From positions 773,677 to 837,676 of the forward strand of contig NZ_VKKZ01000010.1 of NCBI RefSeq assembly GCF_008271745.1: a stretch of 64,000 bases of DNA, given 5' to 3'. Every line of letters starts with the position of its first letter. The stretch's first letter is position 1. A program made the position numbers and the translations under genes. This document shows, in pieces, positions 1 through 7,456 of this stretch. This DNA is from Rufibacter glacialis (lineage in GTDB: Bacteria; Bacteroidota; Bacteroidia; Cytophagales; Hymenobacteraceae). The notes under the pieces are model-generated. The model made no database searches. It was not told the DNA's origin and worked only from the letters and a program-made list of their open reading frames with translations.

Positions 1-640
1 TTTGGGTGTGCTTTAAAACCCCGCGGTTGTAGTAGGCCTGCACCATGTTGGGGTCTAGTTGGATGACCTTGTCATAATCTTCCATGGCTTGGGGGTATTG
101 CTTCTGGCGCATGCGCAGGTTGGCCCGGTTCAGGTAAGCCACGGTGTAGTCTTCCTGCAGCGCAATGGCCTGGCTGAAATCCTGGGCGGCACCTTTCATG
201 TCTTTCAGGCGGGCTCGGTTGAGGCCGCGGTTGTTGTAGGCTTTGGCGTAGTTGGGTTGGTTGTTGATGGCGTAGTTATAGTCTTCAATGGCTTGCCTGT
301 ACTCTTTCCGGTTCTGCCTGATATCGCCCCTGAATTTATAGGATTCGGCATCTGTGGGCACCAGGGCAATGGCCTTGGTGAAATCAGCATACGCCCCGTC
401 ATAGTCCTCCATCTCGTATTTGGCCACGCCGCGCAGGCGGTACAGGCTGCCGTCATCGGGCTTTTTGGCAATGGCGGCGTCATATTCCCGCACGGCCCCG
501 CTGAAATCGTTTTTGCTGGCCCGCTCAAGGCCCTCGCGGTAGTGCGTTTTGGCTGTTTTACACCCCATTGCCCAGAACAGAAGGAACAGGCCGCACAGGT
601 AGGGGAAAACCGAAGAAGGTTTAGAGGATAGTAGTTGCAT
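1..640 (-). CDS. TPR-repeat lipoprotein, 3' end cut by the window edge
   Basis: Reading the minus strand from the ATG at 640 gives an open frame of 213 codons that runs off the left edge. It starts with a hydrophobic signal segment ending in a lipobox-like WAMGC around residue 27, so it is probably a lipoprotein. The rest is tetratricopeptide repeats of about 34 residues, each with a pattern like AIEDYNYAINNQPNYAKAYN or AMEDYDKVIQLDPNMVQAYY. TPR proteins act as protein-binding scaffolds; no partner can be named here. The C-terminus is missing and any further domain is unseen. The 205 bases upstream (641-845), shared with the divergent gene at 846, hold no other gene. Confidence 0.85.
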   Translation of the reverse strand, partial: MQLLSSKPSSVFPYLCGLFLLFWAMGCKTAKTHYREGLERASKNDFSGAVREYDAAIAKKPDDGSLYRLRGVAKYEMEDYDGAYADFTKAIALVPTDAESYKFRGDIRQNRKEYRQAIEDYNYAINNQPNYAKAYNNRGLNRARLKDMKGAAQDFSQAIALQEDYTVAYLNRANLRMRQKQYPQAMEDYDKVIQLDPNMVQAYYNRGVLKHTQ

Positions 641-845
641 AAGGAATACCAATTCCTGCTACATACTGATTTCAGTTCATATAGTTATAGAGAAATATTA
701 GACCAGGGTTCAGGCGGCTCTCCAAGAGCAGGTTAGAGGGGGTGAAGAGAGCTTTGTTCCGGCTAAAAGCCGGAATAGGCCAGGGAAGGGAAGTGCCAGA
801 TTTTAAGCAGAAAAACCTATCTTCCGTTCCTAAAGATCGCTTTCT

Positions 846-1439
846 ATGAAAATAACCTTTAAACTCCCGTTCTTCTTCACGTGCGTCTTCGGCCTTTTGG
901 TGCTCATGGGGTGCACGGCCTCCCAGAACGCTGGCAGTGGTTCCGGGACCGCCGCCCAAAACCAGCCCACTCACACCACCGTGTACCTGGTACGGCACGC
1001 CGAGAAAGCACCTTCCTCGGGGGCGATGACCGATGACCCTGCTTTGTCAGAAGCGGGCAAGAAACGGGCTCAGGTGCTGCGGGAAACGTTGGCCGCCGCC
1101 CCGGTGAGCGCCATCTTCGCTACCAAATACAAACGCACCCAGGAAACGGTGCAGCCTCTGGCAACCCTCAAGAACGTGCCCGTTCAGCTATATGAGGCGC
1201 AGGACTACGCGGCCTTCGCCCAGAAAATAAAAGCGGAGCAGGCGGGTAAAACGGTGGTGGTGGCCGGGCACTCCAACACGGTGCTTCCCCTGATGGAAGC
1301 CCTGGGCGGTAAAAAGCCCCTGGCTGAGATCGCCGACCACCAGTATGACTACCTGTTCACGGTCACCCTGCGGGAAGGGCAAGAACCGGTGGTGAAGGTG
1401 CAGCAGTACGGGGAACCTTCTACCGCGCCCGCAAAATAG
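846..1439 (+). CDS. Histidine phosphatase family (SixA/PGAM-like) lipoprotein
   Basis: A protein of 197 aa with a signal peptide and lipobox VLMGC (Cys23), followed by a low-complexity Ser/Gly/Ala linker. The catalytic motif of the histidine phosphatase superfamily is present as LVRHAEK, with Arg50-His51 as nucleophile region, and a second conserved histidine sits in VVAGHSNTV (His142). A small enzyme of this type removes phosphate from a phosphohistidine or a small phosphoester; here it would act outside the inner membrane. It lacks the capping insertions of larger phosphatases. It stands alone and ends at a shared bidirectional terminator. Substrate unknown. Confidence 0.88.
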   Translation: MKITFKLPFFFTCVFGLLVLMGCTASQNAGSGSGTAAQNQPTHTTVYLVRHAEKAPSSGAMTDDPALSEAGKKRAQVLRETLAAAPVSAIFATKYKRTQETVQPLATLKNVPVQLYEAQDYAAFAQKIKAEQAGKTVVVAGHSNTVLPLMEALGGKKPLAEIADHQYDYLFTVTLREGQEPVVKVQQYGEPSTAPAK

Positions 1440-1491
1440 AGTTCGGGAAAGCCAGAGTACGTACCGAGGGGCAACCCTAAATTCCCAAAAG

Positions 1492-1531
1492 AAATCGCCC
1501 TGGAAACAAGAAGCCGTTTCCAGGGCGATTT
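1492..1531. terminator. Bidirectional intrinsic terminator
   Basis: Perfect 16-bp arms (1492-1507 and 1516-1531) around an 8-nt loop, with an A run on the left and a T run on the right, between the convergent phosphatase and MFS genes. Confidence 0.85.
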
Positions 1532-1556
1532 TTATTAAAAGGATCTAAAAAGGAGC

Positions 1557-2783
1557 CTACACTTCAGCAACTTCTTGGGCAACGGGTTTCTCCCGCATGA
1601 ACAGCAGGTGCACCGCCAGCGCCAGACTGGACAGGACTAGCCCTACCGCCACCACGCCATCCCATTTCCAGAGGTGCCAGGCGTGGCTCGCGATAAAGGT
1701 GCCGGACGCCCCGCCAATAAAATAAGTGACCATGTACACGGTGTTAAGACGGTTGCGGGCCTCAGGCAAGATGGAGAAGATAAAGGATTGGTTCGCGATG
1801 TGGGTGGCCTGCAAACCCAGATCCAGGAGAATCACCCCAATCACCAGCCCCAGAATACTCTGACTGGACATTCCGAACACCAAATACGAAACCACAATCA
1901 TGGCCACGCTGATGGTAGTGACAGAGAAAGCGTTGCCTTTGTCGCTGAGGCGGCCCATGTACGCGGCGGCCAAGGCACCCCCCGCACCCACCAACCCGAA
2001 GAGACCGGCTACGTCGCTGCCGGCGTTGAAGGGCGGCTCTTCCAGCAGGAACACCAGGGTGGTCCAGAACGCGCCAAATGTGGCATAGCACAAAGCCCCG
2101 CGTAAAGAGACCAACCGCAGCATGGGTTGGTCCCGGATGAGGTGCCCCAGGGATTTCATCAGGTTTTTGTAACTGCCCTTGAATTCAGGATGCACCTCGG
2201 GTAACAGGAAATACAAGGCACCCCACAGCACCGCCATGAGGCCGGTGGCAATAAAGAACATGGCCCGCCAGCCCAGGTGCGCGCCCACAAAGCCACTGAT
2301 GGTGCGGGAAAGCAGGATCCCAATCAAGAGGCCGCTCATCACAAAACCCACCGTGCGGCCCCGGGCCTCGGGTTTGGCCAGATGGGCCGCCATGGGCACC
2401 AGCAGTTGCGGTACCACCGAGGTGGCCCCAATCAGGAAACTAGCCACCATCAGCATTTCAATGTTTTGGGCAAAGGCCGCCAGAAGCAACGAAAGAATGA
2501 TGGCCGCAAAGTCAACCATGATCAGGCGTTTCCGGCGCAGCATGTCGCCCAGCGGGATAATGAAGAGCATGCCCACCGCGTAGCCAATCTGGGTGAGCAT
2601 GGACAGGCTGCCCGCCGCCGCCTCAGAGACCTGGAAGGTGGCCGCTATCTTGCCCAGCAGCGGTTGGTTGTAGTATAAATTGGCCACCACCAAACCTGTG
2701 GCAATGGTCATAACCCAGAGGTTGAGTTTGGTCAGTTCAGGTTGGGCGGGGGAGGAAGCGGAAGAAAGTTCAGGTGTCATCAT
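1557..2783 (-). CDS. MFS transporter (DHA1-like drug/metabolite exporter)
   Basis: About 408 aa with twelve predicted membrane segments. The N-terminal part (NLYYNQPLLGKIA, then GYAVGMLFIIPLGDMLRRKR) carries the loop 2-3 signature of the major facilitator superfamily, and a related stretch ARGRTVGFVMSGLLIG lies in segment 5. The set-up resembles proton-driven DHA1 exporters such as E. coli YgaY. The longer frame begins at a TTG; I place the start at the first ATG (2783), with another ATG at 2780. A match to the Bacteroidota -7 element lies just upstream. Single-gene unit; substrate cannot be read from the sequence. Confidence 0.88.
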   Translation of the reverse strand: MMTPELSSASSPAQPELTKLNLWVMTIATGLVVANLYYNQPLLGKIAATFQVSEAAAGSLSMLTQIGYAVGMLFIIPLGDMLRRKRLIMVDFAAIILSLLLAAFAQNIEMLMVASFLIGATSVVPQLLVPMAAHLAKPEARGRTVGFVMSGLLIGILLSRTISGFVGAHLGWRAMFFIATGLMAVLWGALYFLLPEVHPEFKGSYKNLMKSLGHLIRDQPMLRLVSLRGALCYATFGAFWTTLVFLLEEPPFNAGSDVAGLFGLVGAGGALAAAYMGRLSDKGNAFSVTTISVAMIVVSYLVFGMSSQSILGLVIGVILLDLGLQATHIANQSFIFSILPEARNRLNTVYMVTYFIGGASGTFIASHAWHLWKWDGVVAVGLVLSSLALAVHLLFMREKPVAQEVAEV

Positions 2784-2797
2784 CAAATAAAAGACCG

Positions 2798-2805
2798 CAA
2801 ATATA
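2798..2805 (-). promoter_or_regulatory. Possible -7 element (TATATTTG) for the MFS gene
   Basis: On the minus strand the 8 bases match TAnnTTTG. No -33 TTG lies at the usual spacing, and the leader would be very short, so this is only moderately supported. Confidence 0.4.
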
Positions 2806-3392
2806 CACGCTTCAAAAGGGACGGGCGGGAAACGGCCAATTCAGGTGCGAGTATACGGCCCTGCCGGGGGATAGGCTATGCCCTGAGGCAACGTTTCTTT
2901 GCCATTACCTTTTTAGGGCTCTTTTTCAGGAAATAGGGCCAAAAACCAGCCTTTCAACAGGTGGTAAGATGCTGGATAGCGCTGCACAAAATGAAAAAGA
3001 AGCGGGAACGGCCTATTCTTGCCTCCTGCTAAAACCGGGGAACGCCGCTATCTTTTCTCCCGGAACTTCTGTGACAGGTGCAGCATGAGGTTTTAGGCCA
3101 AGTAGAACAGCCGCGCCAGGTAAATGTCTATCACGCCTTTTTCCAAGAGCATGCACTGCACAGGCGCCCAGCCGTAGGTCTTGGTCCCCCATGCCGCCAG
3201 CGCCTGGGGCCATCAAGTGACATAATGGGCAGGAAAGGACGGGGCATGGAGAAATGTTAAAGAAATTCTGGAAAGTTTTCTTCCCCGTTCCTCAACTCAG
3301 TAAAATAACGCCGCAGGTATATGCCTGATTTTTAACTCTTTGGTTTTTCGCTCGTTTGAAAAGAACCTAACCAGAACCTTAAAACTTGAAAT
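2806..3392. other. Intergenic region, no convincing gene
   Basis: About 590 bases between the MFS and SDR genes. It holds one copy of the 40-bp palindromic element (2910-2945). A minus-strand reading near 3100-3220 gives a protein-like stretch (WGTKTYGWAPVQCMLLEKGV) of 39 codons bounded by stops, which could be a gene relic, but I cannot identify it. The overlapping short ORFs on both strands have no start context or recognisable domain. Confidence 0.5.
2910..2945. repeat. Intergenic 40-bp palindromic element, copy
   Basis: Imperfect palindrome with outer T5/A5 arms, inner AGGGC / GGGCC and a T-run/A-run core around CAGG. Member of the family described in the findings. Confidence 0.6.
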
Positions 3393-4274
3393 ATGAGCAA
3401 AGACCAGCAAGATCCACAGGAAAAATACGATCAGCCCCCGTTCAAGGAATCTAAGATCAGCGAGCCGGGCGAAGAATCAGACATGAACATCAAACCCGAC
3501 CACGGCGAGGAATCCTATAAAGGATCGGGCAAGCTCACGGGCCGCAAAGCCATCATCACCGGCGGCGACTCCGGCATCGGCAAAGCCGTGGCCATCGCAT
3601 TCGCGCGGGAAGGCGCCGATGTGCTTATCTCATACCTCAACGAGGAGGAAGACGCGCAGGACACCGCCAAATGGATTGAGCAGGAGGGCCGCAAAGCGGT
3701 GCTCGTGCCCGGCGACATCAGCGAGGAGGCGCATTGTAAGGCCATTGTGCAGCGGGCGGTAGACGAATTTGGGCAGATTGACATTCTGGTGAACAACGCC
3801 GCTTTCCAGATGGCCCGGGAATCATTGCAGGACATCCCCAGCGAGGAGTTTGACAAGACGTTCAAGACCAACATCTACGCCATGTTCTACCTGTGCAAAG
3901 CGGCCGAGCCGCACATGAAACCGGGCAGCACCATTGTGAACACCACCTCGGTGAACGCCTACAAACCGTCGCCCCTGCTGCTGGCGTACGCGGCCACCAA
4001 AGGCGCCATCCAGAACTTTACCGCCAATTTAGGCCAAATCCTGGCCGACAAAGGAATCAGGGCGAACTGCGTGGCCCCGGGCCCCGTCTGGACCCCGCTT
4101 ATTCCCGCCACCATGCCGCTGGAGAAAGTAAAAACCTTCGGGAAAGACACGCCCCTCAAACGCCCTGGCCAACCCGCAGAACTGGCGGCCGTTTACGTGC
4201 TCCTGGCCTCCGAAGATTCCAGCTACATGACCGGCTCCACTGTGCAGGTAACGGGTGGCATGCCTACCATTTAG
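3393..4274 (+). CDS. SDR family oxidoreductase (YghA-like)
   Basis: 293 aa. A hydrophilic N-terminal extension of about 45 residues, typical of the YghA/glucose-ribitol dehydrogenase-like subgroup, precedes a classical Rossmann fold: TGGDSGIG at 56-63 binds the NAD(P) cofactor, NNAA at 134-137, catalytic Ser186 and the YAATK motif (Tyr199, Lys203), then the PGPVWTPL loop. It should catalyse NAD(P)-dependent oxidation or reduction of an alcohol/carbonyl in the cytoplasm; members of the subgroup are often stress-induced. Substrate unknown. Monocistronic, followed by a terminator. Confidence 0.9.
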   Translation: MSKDQQDPQEKYDQPPFKESKISEPGEESDMNIKPDHGEESYKGSGKLTGRKAIITGGDSGIGKAVAIAFAREGADVLISYLNEEEDAQDTAKWIEQEGRKAVLVPGDISEEAHCKAIVQRAVDEFGQIDILVNNAAFQMARESLQDIPSEEFDKTFKTNIYAMFYLCKAAEPHMKPGSTIVNTTSVNAYKPSPLLLAYAATKGAIQNFTANLGQILADKGIRANCVAPGPVWTPLIPATMPLEKVKTFGKDTPLKRPGQPAELAAVYVLLASEDSSYMTGSTVQVTGGMPTI

Positions 4275-4304
4275 GGCCTGTTATTCGAGAAATAAATGCA
4301 AAAC
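4270..4304. repeat. Degenerate palindromic element overlapping the stop codon region
   Basis: TTTAGGGCCTG on the left and ATGCAAAAC on the right around a TTATTCGAGAAATAA core; it starts within the last codons of the SDR gene and runs into the terminator arm. Weak family member. Confidence 0.35.
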
Positions 4305-4336
4305 GCTCCTTCAGGCCCAGGCCGGAGGAGCGTTTT
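4300..4336. terminator. Intrinsic terminator after the SDR gene
   Basis: 11-bp arms (4300-4310 / 4326-4336) with a further GGCC pairing inside the loop, A run left and T run right. Confidence 0.8.
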
Positions 4337-4342
4337 TATGCT

Positions 4343-4378
4343 GTTTTTGGGTCGATTTTCTAATAACGAGGCCAAAAC
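4343..4378. repeat. Intergenic 40-bp palindromic element, copy
   Basis: Outer GTTTT/AAAAC, inner GGGTCG / CGAGGCC and core ATTTTCTAATAA. Confidence 0.6.
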
Positions 4379-4663
4379 GGGACTCCTTTTTTGATTGGTT
4401 GTTGCGAGTAATGAAGTTATCTGGTTGGTGAAAAAAATACCTTCAAAACAGACTCCTTTTTTGATCTGTCATCCTGAAAGGATCTTGGTAGCGAACGGTA
4501 AAGACGCTTTCTTCAAGGCCTTTCTAGTTTGCCCACAAGATCTTTCCAAGATGACAAAGGGTGGTACAATGACAAAGATAGATTGGTTGGATATCTTTGG
4601 CATAAAGGCATATATCAAACGTCAATGTGACTCACTTTTAAAAGGAATACTTGCCAAGCAAAC
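4379..4663. repeat. Intergenic repeat with a GTCATCCTG-type inverted repeat
   Basis: Positions 4468-4487 and 4536-4555 form an inverted repeat matching at 17 of 20 positions. This resembles the widespread bacterial intergenic family that begins TGTCATCCTGA and contains AAGGATCT. A 15-bp direct repeat (GACTCCTTTTTTGAT) occurs at 4381 and 4451. A 105-codon frame across it gives CHPERI-type peptide, an artefact usual for this repeat. No gene seen. Confidence 0.6.
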
Positions 4664-5557
4664 TCACGATGGATTCATGATGCCTAGTTCCCTCTTGATT
4701 TCCTCTGAATAAGTAGGAATTGGACCGCGCCGGGAAGCCACATATCCGCCTAGTTTGTTGGCCAGGGCGGCGGCAGAAGTGGCGGGTTCCCCGTTCAGGT
4801 AATGGAACACGAAGGCCGCGCTGAAGGCATCACCAGCGCCGATGGCGTCAACCGCCGTGACCGGATCAGCGGGGGAGAAGGTGAATTGCCCTTGTTCATA
4901 GAGGTAGCAGCCTAGGGCGCCCGCCGTGATCAGGACCACCTGCGTCTGGTATTGCTCGGTGATCTTTTGGGCAAACGCTTCCGGCTCCATTTCTAAGCCG
5001 TACAGCAAGGTAGATAGCACCGTGACCTCTTCCTCATTCAACTTCAGGAGCGTACAGAGGGGCAGAGATTCCCTGATGATTTCTTCTGTATAAGAATCTT
5101 TGCGCAGGTTCACGTCATAGAAGACATGTTTGAAAGGTTGCTGCTGCACCAGGTGGTGTAAAGTTTCCCTGGATGATGGGCAACGCTGCGCCAGCGTCCC
5201 GAAGTAGAGCACATCATAGGTCACCGCCCATACATCCTCGGGGTTTTCGGGCGGCTGAATGTAGTCATACGCCACCTCCTGCAATATGGTATAGTCGGGT
5301 TGGCCATCCTGCAAGGTGACTTCTACCGTGCCGGTGGGGTGGTCGTGGTCTATTTGCACCAAGGTAGTTTGTACGCCCAGCGCTTCTATTTTTTCCAGGG
5401 CTTGGGTGCCCAGCTCATCCTGGCCCACGGCCGAGAAAATATACGTTTCAGCGCCGCATTGGGCGGCATGGGCGGCGAAGTTCAACGGGGCGCCTCCTAG
5501 ATAAGGTTTGCCTTCTATGAGGTCAAACAGGATTTCGCCAAAGGACAATATTTTCAT
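4664..5557 (-). CDS. PfkB-family carbohydrate kinase (fructokinase-like)
   Basis: 297 aa, the usual length for the ribokinase/PfkB family. The N-terminal sugar-binding signature LGGAPLNFAAHAA (about 20-32) and the C-terminal signature DAIGAGDAF (237-245, catalytic base Asp243 in the GAGD anion hole) are both intact. It should transfer phosphate from ATP to a sugar or sugar-like alcohol; the N-terminal motif most resembles bacterial fructokinases, but the substrate is an inference. It stands alone, with no sugar transporter beside it. Confidence 0.9.
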   Translation of the reverse strand: MKILSFGEILFDLIEGKPYLGGAPLNFAAHAAQCGAETYIFSAVGQDELGTQALEKIEALGVQTTLVQIDHDHPTGTVEVTLQDGQPDYTILQEVAYDYIQPPENPEDVWAVTYDVLYFGTLAQRCPSSRETLHHLVQQQPFKHVFYDVNLRKDSYTEEIIRESLPLCTLLKLNEEEVTVLSTLLYGLEMEPEAFAQKITEQYQTQVVLITAGALGCYLYEQGQFTFSPADPVTAVDAIGAGDAFSAAFVFHYLNGEPATSAAALANKLGGYVASRRGPIPTYSEEIKRELGIMNPS

Positions 5558-5703
5558 GGGCGTACGGCTAAGTCACGTAAAATGGGTAAGGAGATAAGGC
5601 CGGCGATCTGCCAAAATAAAAGACCGCTTGTGAACCGGAAACCCCTTAGCCTCAAGAACCTCTTACCTCAATCAGAACCCTAAAGTTCTGCTATTGACAC
5701 CCG

Positions 5704-5741
5704 CCGTTTTCATGGTCGTTTTAAAAAACAGCCGGTAAAGG
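5704..5741. repeat. Intergenic 40-bp palindromic element, copy
   Basis: Outer CCGTTTT / GGTAAAGG, inner TGGTCG / CAGCC and core GTTTTAAAAAAC. It lies upstream of the lpdA promoter. Confidence 0.55.
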
Positions 5742-5758
5742 GCATGTGCGGGATAAAC

Positions 5759-5789
5759 TTGGCAAAAGCATGATTATGATGTAGCTTTG
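5759..5789 (+). promoter_or_regulatory. Bacteroidota-type promoter for lpdA
   Basis: TTG at 5759-5761, 20-bp spacer, TAGCTTTG at 5782-5789, an exact TAnnTTTG match. The upstream TTG start codon of the longer frame (5787) lies inside this -7 box, which supports the ATG at 5817 as the real start. Confidence 0.65.
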
Positions 5790-5816
5790 CCTACACATAA
5801 CCTTACATCCAGACAC

Positions 5817-7211
5817 ATGGCATCAAAATATGATTTGATAGTGGTAGGAAGCGGCCCCGGTGGTTACGTAGCTGCCATCCGCGCATCACAATTAGGTATG
5901 AAAGTGGGCGTGGTGGAGAAAGCTGAGTTAGGCGGAATCTGCCTTAACTGGGGCTGTATCCCTACCAAAGCCCTGCTGAAAAGCGCCCAGGTATTTGAGT
6001 ATATCCAACACGCACAAGATTACGGCATCAACGTGGAAGGCGCCTCCGCCGATTTCGGCGCTGTGGTAGGCCGCAGCCGGGGCGTAGCCCAGGGCATGAG
6101 CAAAGGCATCCAGTTCCTGTTCCGCAAAAACAAGATTGACCATATCGCCGGTTACGGCAAATTGAAAGGCAAAGGCCAGATTGAGGTAACCTCTGCAGAC
6201 GGCAAAGCCGAGATAGTAGAGGCCAACCACATCATTCTGGCTACCGGAGCCCGTTCCCGCGAACTTCCTAACCTGCCCATTGACGGCAAGAAAATCATTG
6301 GCTACCGCCAGGCCATGGTGCTGGAAAACCAGCCTAAGAGAATGGTAGTAGTAGGTTCTGGCGCCATTGGCGTGGAGTTCGCCTACTTCTACAACGCCAT
6401 GGGTACTGAGGTGACCATTGTGGAGTTCCTGCCCAACATTGTGCCCGTGGAAGACGAAGAGATCTCTAAGCAACTGGAGAAATCCTTCAAGAAAAACGGC
6501 ATCAACATCATGACCTCTTCTGAGGTGCAGAGCGTAGACACCACCGGTGAAGGCTGTGTGGTGAAGATCAAAACCGCCAAGGGCGAAGAAATCCTTGAAG
6601 CCGATGTGGTGCTGTCTGCCGTGGGTATCCAAACGAACCTGGAGAACCTGGGTCTGGAAGAACTAGGCATCAACGTTGAGCGCGGCCGCGTGCTGACGGA
6701 TGATTTCTACCGCACCAACGTGGAAGGCGTGTACGCCATCGGTGACATTGTGAAAGGCCCAGCCCTGGCACATGTGGCCTCCGCGGAAGGCATCATCTGT
6801 GTGGAAGCCATTGCCGGACACAACCCAGAGCCGCTTGACTACAAAAACATCCCGGGCTGTACATACTGCGTGCCGGAGATTGCCTCAGTGGGTTACACCG
6901 AGAAAGAGTGCAAGGAACTGGGCCGCGAGATCAAAGTAGGCAAATTCCCGTTCTCGGCCTCAGGAAAAGCCTCTGCCGCCGGAGCCAAAGACGGTTTTGT
7001 GAAAGTGATCTTTGATGCCAAATACGGCGAGTTCCTGGGAGCGCACATGATTGGCGCCAACGTAACAGAGATGATCGCGGAGATTGTGGTAGCCCGTAAA
7101 CTGGAGACCACCGGCCATGAGATGATCAAAGCGGTTCACCCGCACCCTACCATGTCTGAAGCCGTAATGGAAGCCGCCGCCGCCGCCTACGGCGAGGTGA
7201 TCCACTTATAA
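5817..7211 (+). CDS. lpdA: Dihydrolipoyl dehydrogenase (E3)
   Basis: 464 aa flavoprotein that reoxidises the dihydrolipoyl groups of the 2-oxo acid dehydrogenase complexes (and glycine cleavage system) with NAD+. Visible motifs: FAD-binding GSGPGG (11-16), redox-active disulfide in GGICLNWGCIPTK (Cys42, Cys47), NAD-binding GSGAIGVEFA, the second FAD motif VYAIGDIVKG and the C-terminal HPHPTMSE with the His443/Glu448 dyad. Length and all catalytic residues are standard. No E1/E2 gene adjoins it. The start was chosen by the promoter position and the MASKYDLIVVG alignment typical of E3. Confidence 0.97.
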   Translation: MASKYDLIVVGSGPGGYVAAIRASQLGMKVGVVEKAELGGICLNWGCIPTKALLKSAQVFEYIQHAQDYGINVEGASADFGAVVGRSRGVAQGMSKGIQFLFRKNKIDHIAGYGKLKGKGQIEVTSADGKAEIVEANHIILATGARSRELPNLPIDGKKIIGYRQAMVLENQPKRMVVVGSGAIGVEFAYFYNAMGTEVTIVEFLPNIVPVEDEEISKQLEKSFKKNGINIMTSSEVQSVDTTGEGCVVKIKTAKGEEILEADVVLSAVGIQTNLENLGLEELGINVERGRVLTDDFYRTNVEGVYAIGDIVKGPALAHVASAEGIICVEAIAGHNPEPLDYKNIPGCTYCVPEIASVGYTEKECKELGREIKVGKFPFSASGKASAAGAKDGFVKVIFDAKYGEFLGAHMIGANVTEMIAEIVVARKLETTGHEMIKAVHPHPTMSEAVMEAAAAAYGEVIHL

Positions 7212-7233
7212 GCTAATCGTTAGCAATAGAAAG

Positions 7234-7260
7234 AAAGGCCTGGGCATTGCCCGGGCCTTT
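7234..7260 (+). terminator. Terminator after lpdA
   Basis: 12-bp arms (7234-7245 / 7249-7260) with a single wobble pair and 3-nt loop, followed by TTGTTTTTG. Confidence 0.85.
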
Positions 7261-7297
7261 TGTTTTTGCCCTGTTTTTTCAAAGGAAACGTAAAACA
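7261..7297. repeat. Palindromic element, divergent copy
   Basis: TGTTTT...GTTTT and AAACGTAAAACA halves around TTCAAAGG; abuts the lpdA terminator. Confidence 0.4.
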
Positions 7298-7456
7298 GAA
7301 AGCGGATTGGGCTGTTCCTGATGAAGTTTTACCTCTGTCGCACAATAGGTTACTGCTGGGCGGAAGAGAATACCCTTCCGTATTTATGTCATTAGTACCC
7401 TTTTTTGCCGTTTCTTAAGAAGGGCGGTCGGCCTTATAAGTCTTTATTGTGATTGC

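Noticed and set aside
59-631. Open frames on the opposite strand of real genes (for example 59-631 and the many antisense frames over lpdA, sbcC and the receptor gene)
   Set aside because: They are shadows of GC-rich coding sequence with low-complexity translations and no domain.
2742-3260. Four overlapping short frames between the MFS and SDR genes
   Set aside because: No start context, no protein signature; one minus-strand relic is mentioned in the region entry only.
4395-4712. 105-codon plus-strand frame
   Set aside because: It runs through the intergenic repeat and gives the CHPERI-type translation typical of it.
5787-5816. TTG start for lpdA
   Set aside because: It lies inside the -7 promoter box, so the ATG at 5817 is used.
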